Part shown: piece after piece, positions 5,963 to 15,083 of the stretch
Numbering within the stretch: position 1 is the stretch's first letter
How the letters are laid out: each line of letters starts with the position of its first letter
Source of the DNA: CAZUZD01 sp964624465
GTDB lineage: Bacteria > Planctomycetota > Planctomycetia > Isosphaerales > Isosphaeraceae
Assembly: GCA_964624465.1 (NCBI GenBank)
Contig: CAZUZD010000084.1
Span: forward strand, 1 to 20,367
Direction of reading: 5' to 3'
Length of the DNA stretch: 20,367 nt
The notes under the pieces: model-generated
Told to the model about the DNA's origin: nothing
Databases searched by the model: none
Seen by the model: the letters and a program-made list of their open reading frames with translations, nothing else
Made by a program: the position numbers and the translations under genes

Positions 5963-7465
5963 TTGAGCCAGACGCCAAGCTTGGAAGCCCCGCCCGAGGT
6001 CATCAACATCGCGATCAGCGAGCTCCCGGAGAACCTCGCGCCCGCGTCCCAGATGCGGCACGAACTCAACACGGAGGCGATCGCCCGCTACAAGGAGACG
6101 TTCGAAGATCTGCCCCGCCCCAGGATCATGGAGGCGACGGACCGCGACGGCTTCTACCTCGTCGACGGCACCCACACCATCACCGCCGCGAAGGGGCTCG
6201 AGCGCACCCACATCGAGGTGGACCTGGTCGGCAAGGGCACCTACACCGACGCCTTCGCTGCTGCGTGCCTGGCGAACCAGACGCACGGCTTGCCGATCAC
6301 AAACGCCGACAAGAACGCCCGCGTCCGCCACGCCCTCCGCCACCCGGAGCTGGCGTCGCTCAGCAATCGCGTCCTCGCGGCGACGCTGGGCGTCAGCTAC
6401 GAGTTCGTCCGGCAGAACAAGCTGGAGCTGGCAACCGTTGTCAGGCCGGCTCGGGCCGACGAGCTGGTCGCCCCGAACGGGAAGGCCGTCACTCGGTCGG
6501 TCAAGAAGCCGGGGAACGCCGTTGCCACCCTCGAGGCGGGTGCCAAGCAGGCGAGCCCCCTCCCCATCTCGGCGGCGCGGCCCGAGCCTCGGACGCCGTC
6601 GCGTCCCGACCCCGCCGTGGTGCGAGACCGGGTCCGCCGCTCGTTGCAGCAGGGCCCCTGCTCGCTGGATGCCCTGGGCATCGACCTCGTCGGGCTCGAC
6701 CCCGAGGCAATCGACACCAACCGGATGCTGGTCCGAGCGGTTTTCTCGGTCAACGGCGAGTTCGCCACCGAGTCCGACGGCTCGCTGCTCGCCCTGCTCC
6801 CCGAGCACCGCGAGCAGCTGTCGGACGACCTGACCCGTGCCACCGAGGAGCAGCTGGCCGGCTACCTGGAGCTCGACGTCGCGGACCTCCCCCTCCTCCT
6901 CCGCGGTGAGCTCAACGCCGCCGGGGCCCCCGGTCCCGAGGGACCGATGGTCGATGGTGCTGAGCCCGCTGACTCCCGGGCCACCTCCGAGGAGATGGCC
7001 GCCACGCTCGGGCGCGGGCGGGCCGAGCTCGAGTGCCTGCTCGAGGCCCAGTTCCAGAAGTGGCCCTTCCACGGCGCCTGCCCGTTCAGCACCGTGCTGA
7101 AGGAAGCCGCCGACAAATACCACGTGCGGGAGACCGCCTTGGTCGGAGTGGAGCCCGACCTCGGGGAGGTGCTCGAGGATGACGAGATCGCGGTCGAGTC
7201 CCGGAACGGTGTCGTCGTCAAGTTCGGACCCGACGGGAAACTGATGGAGCCCGAAGCCGTCGAGGACGAGGAGCACATCGAGATCACCGAGGACGAGGAG
7301 TTAGTCGAGATCGCCGAGGTCGAGGTCGAGGTGTTCTACGCCGAAATCGAGATCGCCGAGGACAAGGAGGACGAGGAGGAAATCGAGATCGTCGAGGACG
7401 AGGTCGTGTTCCACGACCTGCACGGTGTCCTCGCTGGAGACGACTCCGAGGAGTTCGCCGAGTGA
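5963..7465 (+). CDS. ParB-like N-terminal domain protein with long acidic tail
   Basis: The protein has 500 residues. The N-terminal ~160 resemble the ParB/sulfiredoxin-like fold: VINIAISELPENL, then NTEAIARYKETFEDLPRP, then FYLVDGTHTITAAKGLERTH, where the family has its D-G-x-H-R phosphate-binding loop (~68-78). A following HTH is likely at ~133-155 (NRVLAATLGVSYEFVRQNK). The middle (~200-400) is not recognised. The last ~90 residues are extremely rich in Glu and Asp with an imperfect EIAEDE-like repeat. The TTG start is strongly supported by GGGAGGAG six bases upstream. It heads a rightward block with ssDNA-binding and primase genes, so a role in replication, partition or regulation of the element is plausible. 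It could also be a ParB-like nuclease; no partner ParA is present. Confidence 0.7.
   Translation: MSQTPSLEAPPEVINIAISELPENLAPASQMRHELNTEAIARYKETFEDLPRPRIMEATDRDGFYLVDGTHTITAAKGLERTHIEVDLVGKGTYTDAFAAACLANQTHGLPITNADKNARVRHALRHPELASLSNRVLAATLGVSYEFVRQNKLELATVVRPARADELVAPNGKAVTRSVKKPGNAVATLEAGAKQASPLPISAARPEPRTPSRPDPAVVRDRVRRSLQQGPCSLDALGIDLVGLDPEAIDTNRMLVRAVFSVNGEFATESDGSLLALLPEHREQLSDDLTRATEEQLAGYLELDVADLPLLLRGELNAAGAPGPEGPMVDGAEPADSRATSEEMAATLGRGRAELECLLEAQFQKWPFHGACPFSTVLKEAADKYHVRETALVGVEPDLGEVLEDDEIAVESRNGVVVKFGPDGKLMEPEAVEDEEHIEITEDEELVEIAEVEVEVFYAEIEIAEDKEDEEEIEIVEDEVVFHDLHGVLAGDDSEEFAE
7258..7465 (+). repeat. Glu/Asp-coding imperfect repeats
   Basis: The 3' end of the ParB-like gene is built from repeated GAG-ATC-GCC-GAG-GAC and GAG-GTC-GAG type units, coding alternating acidic and hydrophobic residues (for example IAEDKEDEEEIEIVEDE). 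The result is a strongly negative tail of about 70 residues. Such repeat DNA is prone to slippage, so tail length may vary between copies of the element. Confidence 0.7.
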
Positions 7466-7749
7466 TGGCAAACGACGACGGCCGTCCCGGCGCCTCCGGC
7501 TGCGGTCGTTGCCGTCCGCCCGAGGCGCGGTGCGACCGCACCGCGCCTCTCGGGCCGCCGGGGCGGTTCGTCCTCTCCGACGACCGTGTGGGGTCGGGCG
7601 CCTCGCCAGGCTGCCGCCCCACCAGCGCCCGGCCGGGCTCGGTGCGTCGCACGACCGCCGACTCCGTCCGGTCGAACGGATCGCCCCTCCGCCCGCAACC
7701 CCGCGAGGACAACCTGCTTCAACACCGGCTGCGGCTCGGTGGGGAGTGA
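7465..7749 (+). CDS. Possible small Cys-containing protein, coupled to the ParB-like gene
   Basis: An ATG at 7465 shares one base with the TGA of the ParB-like gene (TGATG), and GAGGAG lies 11 bases upstream. This opens a 94-residue frame with several early cysteines (SGCGRCRPPEARC) and little else recognisable. The frame contains a 17-bp-stem hairpin at 7518-7555, and overlapping frames are also open, so it may instead be noncoding structured DNA or RNA. I do not recognise the product. The coupling geometry is the main argument for it. Confidence 0.3.
   Translation: MANDDGRPGASGCGRCRPPEARCDRTAPLGPPGRFVLSDDRVGSGASPGCRPTSARPGSVRRTTADSVRSNGSPLRPQPREDNLLQHRLRLGGE
7518..7555. repeat. Very strong inverted repeat between ParB-like and ssDNA-binding genes
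   Basis: Arms 7522-7534 and 7537-7549 are perfectly complementary over 13 bases around a 2-base centre. Allowing a 2-nt bulge (7548-7549) instead, GCCCGA at 7518-7523 also pairs with 7550-7555, extending the structure to 17 pairs. This is the strongest hairpin of the rightward block and sits in a poorly coding interval. It could be a replication-origin element, an RNA-level control signal, or part of a real coding sequence. Confidence 0.6.
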
Positions 7750-7906
7750 TGAGCTCGCCCGGCCCGGCCTCCCTGCACCCGTGACCGTTGCCTTCATGAT
7801 GGCCCCGGCGGAGCCGCCGGGATGCCCCACGAAACCAAGTCTGGCCCCCCCCCCACGTCGCCCACCCCTCGGCTGATCGCCGGGCCCCACACCAGGAGTA
7901 TGCACC
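7750..7906. other. Leader of the ssDNA-binding-like gene
   Basis: The 157 bases before the TTG start hold a short hairpin (7805-7811 pairing with 7814-7820), a run of Cs near 7846-7854, and AGGAG at 7894-7898, eight bases before the TTG at 7907. No gene is seen. Together with 7466-7749 it forms a ~440-base interval whose function is open. Confidence 0.45.
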
Positions 7907-8770
7907 TTGAGCCGACTCATGATCCCCAGCGTCCCGGGCCCTGACGGCGGCGGGCGCGAAGCGATCGTCCCCCCGGGCAACTACCCGGCCGTCTGCGTTC
8001 GACTCCTCGACCTGGGTCACTCCAAGCAGTCTTACCAGGGCCAGCCGCCGCGCTCGGTCCATCGCATGGAGCTCGTGTTCGAGTTGCCCACGGTCCCGCG
8101 CGGCCGGGACGGCGAGCCGATCACCGTCAACCAGCGCCTGAACCTGACGCCGAGCCCTCTGGGGCACCTCGCCAAGTCGATGACCAGCTGGCTCGGCCCC
8201 AACTGGGCGCAGTCGCTCCCGGACGGCACGTTCCGTGGGCTGCTGGGTCGGGCCGGCGAGCTCAAGATCGAGCATGGCACCGCGCGGTCGGGCAACCTCT
8301 ACGCCCGCATCGCCGAGATCAAGCCGCTGCCCCCCTTGACCCCGAAGCCCGTGGCCACCCTCGAGCTCCGCATGCTGGAGCTGGGCGACGGGGTCATGCC
8401 CGTCTGGCTGACGCTGTGGCAGGCCGAGGACATCCGCGCCAGCGACGAGTACCTGGAAGGCGGCCTGCTGGACTTCGCCCCTCGTCGATTCGGCGGCATG
8501 GGTGAGCACCTCGAGATGGCCCGCGAGTACGTCCGCGAGCAGATGATGAAGGCCCCGATGGACCGGCGCCGGGACGTCTACTACGAGGCTCGTCGCGCCT
8601 GCGGTCTCGAGGCCCCGGATGGTCAGGGGGAGGTCGTCCTCGACCCCGACACCGAGGCCGCGGGGATCGACGAGGACGCGGGCGATGGGGCCCCGGACGA
8701 GGACCACCCGTCGTCCCCCCCTGAGACGCGCGGCTTGACGCCCGCCCCCGGTCGCGCCCCGGGTTCTTGA
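7907..8770 (+). CDS. Phage-type ssDNA-binding-like protein
   Basis: The protein has 287 residues. Residues ~20-150 match the layout of a phage family often found with primase/helicase genes and considered ssDNA-binding (DUF669-like/OB-fold): PPGNYPAVCVRLLDLGHSKQ, then HRMELVFELP, RLNLTPSPLGHLAKSMTSWL, FRGLLGRAGELKIEH and GNLYARIAEIKPLP. The C-terminal part is acidic and Pro-rich (from ~225), as in many SSB tails. The start is TTG 7907 with AGGAG eight bases upstream; an in-frame ATG at 7919 is the alternative. It precedes the primase-helicase by 184 bases, consistent with a shared replication role. The assignment is by remembered motif pattern, so moderate confidence. Confidence 0.65.
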   Translation: MSRLMIPSVPGPDGGGREAIVPPGNYPAVCVRLLDLGHSKQSYQGQPPRSVHRMELVFELPTVPRGRDGEPITVNQRLNLTPSPLGHLAKSMTSWLGPNWAQSLPDGTFRGLLGRAGELKIEHGTARSGNLYARIAEIKPLPPLTPKPVATLELRMLELGDGVMPVWLTLWQAEDIRASDEYLEGGLLDFAPRRFGGMGEHLEMAREYVREQMMKAPMDRRRDVYYEARRACGLEAPDGQGEVVLDPDTEAAGIDEDAGDGAPDEDHPSSPPETRGLTPAPGRAPGS

Positions 8771-8889
8771 CCACACCTGCCGTTCCAGATCCGTCCCCCG
8801 GGGCGTTCCGGAGCTTTCAGTCAGCCCCGGCGACGTCTCGAGCTCAGACGTCCGCCGCCACCCATTGCCTTTCCGCCAGTCCCACATTG

Positions 8890-8917
8890 CCCCCGGCGGC
8901 GGATCCGCCGCCGGGGG
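8890..8917. repeat. 28-bp perfect palindrome before the primase gene
   Basis: The two 14-base halves meet at GGATCC (8901-8906) and are exact complements. The palindrome ends 37 bases before the primase ATG. In RNA it would form a hairpin of about 12 pairs; in DNA it could be a dimer-binding site or origin feature. An alternative 63-residue frame crosses it, but looks noncoding. Confidence 0.65.
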
Positions 8918-8954
8918 GGCCACCCGTCCTGACCGAGGAGTTCCAGGAAGACTC

Positions 8955-11282
8955 ATGAACTCGCCTCTAATGCAACTTCGGGGCAAGTCGCCGTTGGAGA
9001 CGGCCCTGTCCCTGCGCTCCGCCGGGCTCTCGCCCACCGTGATCGCCCCCGGGGGCAAGGCGCCGAATTACCCCGAGTGGGGGCGTCGTCGAACGGATCG
9101 CGAGATCCGGTCCATGTTCGCTACGAGCCCCACGAGCGGCGTCGGGGTCAACCTGGGCCCCGACGCCGGCCCGGAGGGCCGATGGCTGATCGACTGCGAA
9201 GGCGACGGGCCCGAGGCCGAGGAGTCGCTCCTGCGGCTCCTGGCCGGCGAGGTGGTCCCCACGCTGGGCTGGACCTCGCGGCGCGGTCAGCACCGCCTCT
9301 ACTTCGTCGATCCCGAGCGGGTCCGCCGGCTCCTCGATGAAGACTTGGTCGCTCCGATCCTCAAGCACCCCATGCTGCCCGACCTGGAGCTGCGGCTCGG
9401 CGGCGCCGGCAAGGCGTTCCAGTCGGTCGTCCCGCCGACGCCGGGGGAAGCCGGTGTCCCGCGGGAGTGGAACGGCGAATCGACGATCGCCGACCTGCCG
9501 GAGGCGGCCTACGTGATGCTCGAGCAGCTCGGTCGCGCGTTGCGGCCGGACGGCACGCCCTCCGTCGACCCCTCGGCGCCAGCCGAGGGGGACGGCCGGC
9601 CGGGCACGGACTTCAGCAACCGCGGCCTCTGGGACGAGGTGCTGCTGCCGGCCGGCTTCACCCCGATCCGGAAGGCCGGCCAGGTCGTCTACTGGACCCG
9701 GCCCGGCAAGTCGGAAGGCATCTCGGCCTCGACGGGCTTCGGCGACGCGGACCTGCTCTACGCGTGGAGCACGAACGCCGGGCTCCCGGCCGGCAAGTGG
9801 CTGACGAAGTTCCGCGCCTACGCCCTGCTGCACCACGAGGGGAATTTCTCGGCGGCCGCGGCGACCCTGGCCGCTCAGGGCTATGGGGGGCAGTCCACGG
9901 CGGCAGGGGCCCCGAGCCCGGCAACGGGGCCGATCCAGTTCGAGTCGAGGATCGGGGTCCGGCCCTGGCCGGAGCAGCCCGACCTGGGACTGGTCGCCCC
10001 GGGTTCCCTGGGCAAGCTGATCGAGGTCCTGGGGCCGAGCACCGAGGCGTCCGCGGTGGGCCTGGCCGTCTCGTTCATCCTCGGGGTCGGCAACCTCGTG
10101 GGCCGCGAGGTCTGCCTCGAGGTCGGGGCCAGCACCCACCACGCCAATCTGTTCGCGGCCCTGGTCGGCCCGACCGCCACCGGGCGGAAGGGCACGATCG
10201 AATCCGCCACGAAGCGGCTGATGAGCCAGCTGGAGCGCAGCGTCTGCCTCGGCGGCGTGACGCCCTGGTGCAGCCACTGCAACCTCGGCGGCCTGAGCTC
10301 GGGCGAGGGCCTGATCTTCAGCGTGCGGGACCCGGTCAAGAAGCCGTCGCCCGTCAAGCAGAAGGGGCAGATCATCGATTATCAGGAGGAGATCGTCGAC
10401 GCGGGCGTGTCGGACAAGCGGCTGATGATCACGGAGCCTGAGCTGGGCCGGACCTTCCAGGTGATGGCCCGCGAAGGCAACACGCTCTCGGCTGTGGTCC
10501 GCCAGGCGTTCGACAGCGGGGGCCTCAACTGCCTCACGAAGAGCTCCGTGCGGGCCACCGGCGCGCACATCAGCATCGTGGGCCACATCACGGGCCACGA
10601 GCTGATGACGCACCTCACCGAGTCGGAGGCCGCCAACGGCTTCGCCAACCGCTTCCTCTGGATCTGCGTGAAGCGGGCGCGGCTGCTCCCGAACCCGGCC
10701 CCGTACCCCGAGGCGGCGCTCGCCCCGCACATCGAGGCGATCGCCGTGAACCTGCGGCGGTTCTCGCCGGACGGGGTCTCCGGCAGCCGACTCGCGGTGC
10801 CTGCCGGCCCCCGGATCCTGCGGCGACTCCCGGAGACTGACCGTCTGTGGGGGGACTTCTACGTGGAGCAGGCGGCCGACCGGTTCGGCTTGCTCGGCAG
10901 CGTCCTGGCTCGTGGGGCCCCGATCACGCTCCGCCTGGCGATGATCTACGCGATCATGGACGGCGCCGACGCGATCGGCGAGCCGCACCTCCGCTCGGCC
11001 ATCGAGCTCTGGCGCTACAACGAGCGGTGCGCAGCGTACCTCTTCGGGGACTCGCTGGGTAACGACGACGCGGACCAGATCCTGGCCGCGCTGAAGTCCC
11101 AGCCGGACGGGCTCTCGCAGACCGACATCCACAACCTCGTCTTCAACCGCCACCGATCGGCCACCAAGATCGAGCGAGCTCTCCACCTGCTGCTCGAGGC
11201 GAACCTGATCCAAAGCCATGAAGTCCGCACCGGGGGACGCCCCCGGAGGGTCTGGCGAGCCCTGGCGGCGATCGCCGCCTGA
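8955..11282 (+). CDS. Primase-polymerase/helicase replication protein
   Basis: A 775-residue fusion. Residues ~15-190 are a bifunctional primase-polymerase domain: GVGVNLGPDAGPEGRWLIDC with catalytic-type acids D80/E82, GWTSRRGQHRLYFVDP with His113, and DLELRLGGAGKAFQSVVPP. Residues ~220-310 match the primase-associated segment (GISASTGFGDADLLYAWST, TKFRAYALLHHEGNFSAAAA). Residues ~350-600 form a DUF3987/helicase-like ATPase with Walker A GPTATGRKGT (405-414), Walker B-like LMITEPELG (~490-498) and a sensor-like ISIVGHITGHEL. The C-terminal ~70 residues look like a winged helix (SQTDIHNLVFNRHRSATKIE). ATG 8955 follows AGGAAG at 8945-8950; the open frame extends further upstream but is Pro/Gly-rich. 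This is the central replication protein of the integrative element. Confidence 0.88.
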   Translation: MNSPLMQLRGKSPLETALSLRSAGLSPTVIAPGGKAPNYPEWGRRRTDREIRSMFATSPTSGVGVNLGPDAGPEGRWLIDCEGDGPEAEESLLRLLAGEVVPTLGWTSRRGQHRLYFVDPERVRRLLDEDLVAPILKHPMLPDLELRLGGAGKAFQSVVPPTPGEAGVPREWNGESTIADLPEAAYVMLEQLGRALRPDGTPSVDPSAPAEGDGRPGTDFSNRGLWDEVLLPAGFTPIRKAGQVVYWTRPGKSEGISASTGFGDADLLYAWSTNAGLPAGKWLTKFRAYALLHHEGNFSAAAATLAAQGYGGQSTAAGAPSPATGPIQFESRIGVRPWPEQPDLGLVAPGSLGKLIEVLGPSTEASAVGLAVSFILGVGNLVGREVCLEVGASTHHANLFAALVGPTATGRKGTIESATKRLMSQLERSVCLGGVTPWCSHCNLGGLSSGEGLIFSVRDPVKKPSPVKQKGQIIDYQEEIVDAGVSDKRLMITEPELGRTFQVMAREGNTLSAVVRQAFDSGGLNCLTKSSVRATGAHISIVGHITGHELMTHLTESEAANGFANRFLWICVKRARLLPNPAPYPEAALAPHIEAIAVNLRRFSPDGVSGSRLAVPAGPRILRRLPETDRLWGDFYVEQAADRFGLLGSVLARGAPITLRLAMIYAIMDGADAIGEPHLRSAIELWRYNERCAAYLFGDSLGNDDADQILAALKSQPDGLSQTDIHNLVFNRHRSATKIERALHLLLEANLIQSHEVRTGGRPRRVWRALAAIAA

Positions 11283-11349
11283 TCCCGGACACGGACGACC
11301 GAACCTCGCGGACGGCAGGACCCGTCCGTATCCCTGGTGGAGCACCTCG

Positions 11350-11589
11350 ATGTCTGCGAAGTCGCGTTCCACGCCCGGCCGGGCGGAGCCCCGGCCCGCC
11401 CCGCCCCCGGGGCTGGAACCCATGCTCCGCGTCGATCAGCTGGCGGAGGTGCTCAACTGCTCCCGCCGCGAGGTCGAGCGGATGCGCTCGCGGGGCCGGC
11501 TGCCCCGCCCTGACGTCCTCGTGGGCTGCCGGTCGCCCCGGTGGTCCCCGGCCACGATCCGGCGCTGGGTCGAATCGGGCGGCAAGTGA
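11350..11589 (+). CDS. Excisionase-like helix-turn-helix protein
   Basis: The 79-residue product has a compact HTH (MerR/AlpA-like, helix_turn_helix type) at ~25-75: MLRVDQLAEVLNCSRREVER, MRSRGRLPRPDVLVG, then RSPRWSPATIRRWVES. These small proteins act as recombination directionality factors or regulators when placed beside an integrase. The start ATG 11350 is preceded by GGTGGAG eight bases upstream. It sits 68 bases after the primase gene and 85 bases before the integrase, the classical xis-int order. A strong hairpin separates it from int. The ~25-residue Arg/Pro-rich N-terminus is not part of the fold. Confidence 0.8.
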   Translation: MSAKSRSTPGRAEPRPAPPPGLEPMLRVDQLAEVLNCSRREVERMRSRGRLPRPDVLVGCRSPRWSPATIRRWVESGGK

Positions 11590-11612
11590 GTGTGTCTGGA
11601 GGAACGGTGGGC

Positions 11613-11641
11613 CCAGGCCGGGGGGTAGTCCCCCGGCCTGG
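11613..11641 (+). terminator. 12-bp perfect hairpin between xis-like gene and int
   Basis: Arms 11613-11624 and 11630-11641 are exact complements with a 5-nt loop. The hairpin begins 24 bases after the xis-like stop and ends about 20 bases before the integrase ribosome binding site (AGGAGGGA near 11664-11671). No T-run follows. It may act as an attenuator that sets the ratio of excisionase to integrase, or as an RNA stabiliser. Confidence 0.55.
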
Positions 11642-11674
11642 CTGGCCCAGGGCACCGGTGGCAGGAGGGAGCAG

Positions 11675-13081
<1,407 letters not shown>

Positions 13082-13151
13082 CAATCCGGATGGAAGGTGG
13101 GTAGGCCCCCGCCGGGGGCGAGGGCGGGGGTTGGATGAGGGGGCGGGGGGA

Positions 13152-15068
13152 TCAGTCGGTGCCGCTGGCGGAGGTGGCGGGGCGGACGGGGATGAGGTAG
13201 TCGATGTAGCCGATCATCATCTCGTCCCAGGTCTGTTCGCCCCAGCGCACGCGTTCGCGGGTGTCGGCCTCGGTCAGGGCGGGGTTGGCCGGCGAGTTGT
13301 CGAAGTGCGCCAGGCAGTCGATCCGGGTGCCCTTGGGGAGCTCGCGGGGGTCGGCCAGCCAGTAGATGCTCTGCCAGGCGAAGTCGTACTGGGGGACCGC
13401 CAGCAGGGTCTCGACGCGGCCGTCGGGGAACGTCGCGGTGTAGCGGAAGTCCTTGCCGCGCAGGTGCATGTGCGGCAGCATCCCGAGCAGCTTCACGTCG
13501 CGGTCCAGCGTCAGCGCCGAGGCGACCTCGCGGTTCGGCTCGCCGGGCTCGATGCTGAATTGCAGGTTCGGGATCGGCTGGGTCACGACCCGGTACGTCG
13601 GCGGCTCGGTGGCGAAGATCAGGCCGACGCTGGAGCGATCCTCGACCGGGCGGCCGATCGGGGTGTAGTGCAGCTCGAAGACGAGCTCCGAGCCGGCGGG
13701 GATCCGCTTGGCGGCGCCGGCGGGAAAGACGCTCGGCAGGTCGCCGGGGGCGTACGCGGCCAGGTGCTCGGGCTCGCCGCCGCTGGCCGGGTCGCGGAGG
13801 TACACGATGATGTGGTGCACCACGGCGCGGCTGCCGGGCCGGGGCTCGATGGCGCGCACCCAGCGGTCCTCGGTGAAATTTGTTTTGACCCGGAACCGCT
13901 GGTACGGCAGCGTGCCCTCGGCCTTGACGGTGTACGGCTTCGGCATGCTGAAGACGGCGTCGGGCGTGCCGATGCGCCAGCCCTCGGGCCAGGCGCGGGG
14001 GCCCGGGGCCTGCGCCGGGTCGCCCTCGGGGGTGCCCTGGTCGACCCAGGCGATCAGGGTGGCGCGCTCGCGGGCGGTGAGGCGGCGGTCGTTGGCGAAG
14101 TGGCCGTGTCGGGGGTCGGCGTGCCAGGGGGGCATCCGGCGATCGTCGACGGCCTCGCGGAGGCCGTCGGCCCGGCGCTTGGCGTCGGCGAAGCTCAGCA
14201 GCGGGAACGGCCCGACCTCGCCCGGGCGATGGCACGACTGGCACTTGGCCTGGAGGATCGGCGCCACGGCGGTGGCGTAGTCGACCGGGCCGATCGCGTC
14301 GGGATCGACGGGCGGATCGACCTCGTCCTGCGCGGCGATCAGCGCGGCTGGCGCCGACCGCACCTGCGAGCCGGTGGACCGCTCGGGCGCCGCGGGGAAC
14401 TCGATCGGGCAGCCGACGACGGCCGTGGCCGGGGTCGCGACCGGCCGGCCGTCGAGCAGCGCGTCGAGCGCGTCGGTCAGGGAGTTCGTGGTGGGGGCGT
14501 CGCGGCGGACGCCGTAGCCGTACTGGTCGTCGATGGCGCCCCGGTAGCGGAGCCGGGCCGAGCCGTCGAGGATCAGGGCCTCGCAGGTGCGCTCGGCCTC
14601 CAGGTCGCGGGCGACGCGGCCGGTGTGGTCCTTGAGCACGGGGAACGTCAGGCCGAACTCCCGCGCGTGGGCGGCCACCTGCTCGGCCGACTCCGAGGCG
14701 TTGGCGTTGATCGCCAGCACGACCACCCCGCGGTCGGCGTACCGCTGCTGGACCTCGACGAGCCGGGGCAGGTACAGGTTGCCGACCGGGCAGTCGACGC
14801 CGGTGAAGACCAGCACGACGGCCTTCTTGCCGAAGAACTTGTAGAGCGCCACGTCCTTGCCGCCGATGGCGTCGACCAGGCGGAAGTCGGCGACCTTCTG
14901 GCCGATCTGACGGTCGATCGGTCGGCCGGCGCGGGCCGGGGCCTTGGCCTGAGCCGGGGCCGGAGCGGGCGGGTCGTCGAGGGGGCGGGCATGGGCGGCG
15001 GCGCCCAGGGTCAGGACCGCGGCCAGCAGGCCGGGGCCGAAGCTGCGCAGACGGGGGGACGTGGGCAC
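13152..15068 (-). CDS. Secreted redoxin / cytochrome c / copper type II monooxygenase-like fusion
   Basis: The 638-residue protein begins with a Sec signal (SFGPGLLAAVLTLGAAAHA) and should act outside the inner membrane. Residues ~55-215 are a thioredoxin-fold redoxin domain with VFTGVDCPVGN at the active-site position, a single Cys rather than CxxC. A c-type haem motif CQSCH (276-280) starts a cytochrome-like segment with a later MPPWH. Residues ~370-630 resemble the copper type II ascorbate-dependent monooxygenase fold, with H418-H419, H467 in ELHYTP, H533-M-H535 in LPHMHLRG, and M617/M618. The start is GTG 15068, chosen because AGGGAGG lies eight bases upstream; the frame is open further to 15260. 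The substrate is unknown. Such fusions are familiar from Planctomycetota. It converges on the tRNA/integrase region. Confidence 0.85.
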   Translation of the reverse strand: MPTSPRLRSFGPGLLAAVLTLGAAAHARPLDDPPAPAPAQAKAPARAGRPIDRQIGQKVADFRLVDAIGGKDVALYKFFGKKAVVLVFTGVDCPVGNLYLPRLVEVQQRYADRGVVVLAINANASESAEQVAAHAREFGLTFPVLKDHTGRVARDLEAERTCEALILDGSARLRYRGAIDDQYGYGVRRDAPTTNSLTDALDALLDGRPVATPATAVVGCPIEFPAAPERSTGSQVRSAPAALIAAQDEVDPPVDPDAIGPVDYATAVAPILQAKCQSCHRPGEVGPFPLLSFADAKRRADGLREAVDDRRMPPWHADPRHGHFANDRRLTARERATLIAWVDQGTPEGDPAQAPGPRAWPEGWRIGTPDAVFSMPKPYTVKAEGTLPYQRFRVKTNFTEDRWVRAIEPRPGSRAVVHHIIVYLRDPASGGEPEHLAAYAPGDLPSVFPAGAAKRIPAGSELVFELHYTPIGRPVEDRSSVGLIFATEPPTYRVVTQPIPNLQFSIEPGEPNREVASALTLDRDVKLLGMLPHMHLRGKDFRYTATFPDGRVETLLAVPQYDFAWQSIYWLADPRELPKGTRIDCLAHFDNSPANPALTEADTRERVRWGEQTWDEMMIGYIDYLIPVRPATSASGTD

Positions 15069-15076
15069 CGCGTGAA

Positions 15077-15083
15077 CCTCCCT
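15077..15083 (-). promoter_or_regulatory. Strong ribosome binding site fixing a GTG start
   Basis: AGGGAGG on the minus strand lies eight bases upstream of GTG 15068. It decides the start of the redoxin fusion over longer open-frame choices and places the signal peptide right at the N-terminus. Confidence 0.75.

Noticed and set aside
5882..7276. 464-residue minus-strand frame opposite the ParB-like gene
   Set aside because: The plus-strand gene has a strong Shine-Dalgarno and domain motifs; the antisense frame has no recognisable domain.
8767..8958. 63-residue frame between the SSB-like and primase genes, starting at TTG
   Set aside because: It has no ribosome binding site of note, is Pro/Ser/Ala-rich without domain features, and contains the perfect palindrome. 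It overlaps neighbours at both ends in a way expected from open frames at high GC.
8967..11423. 818-residue minus-strand frame opposite the primase-helicase
   Set aside because: The plus strand has clear Prim-Pol and Walker motifs; the antisense frame is a compositional shadow with Arg/Gly/Asp-rich sequence.
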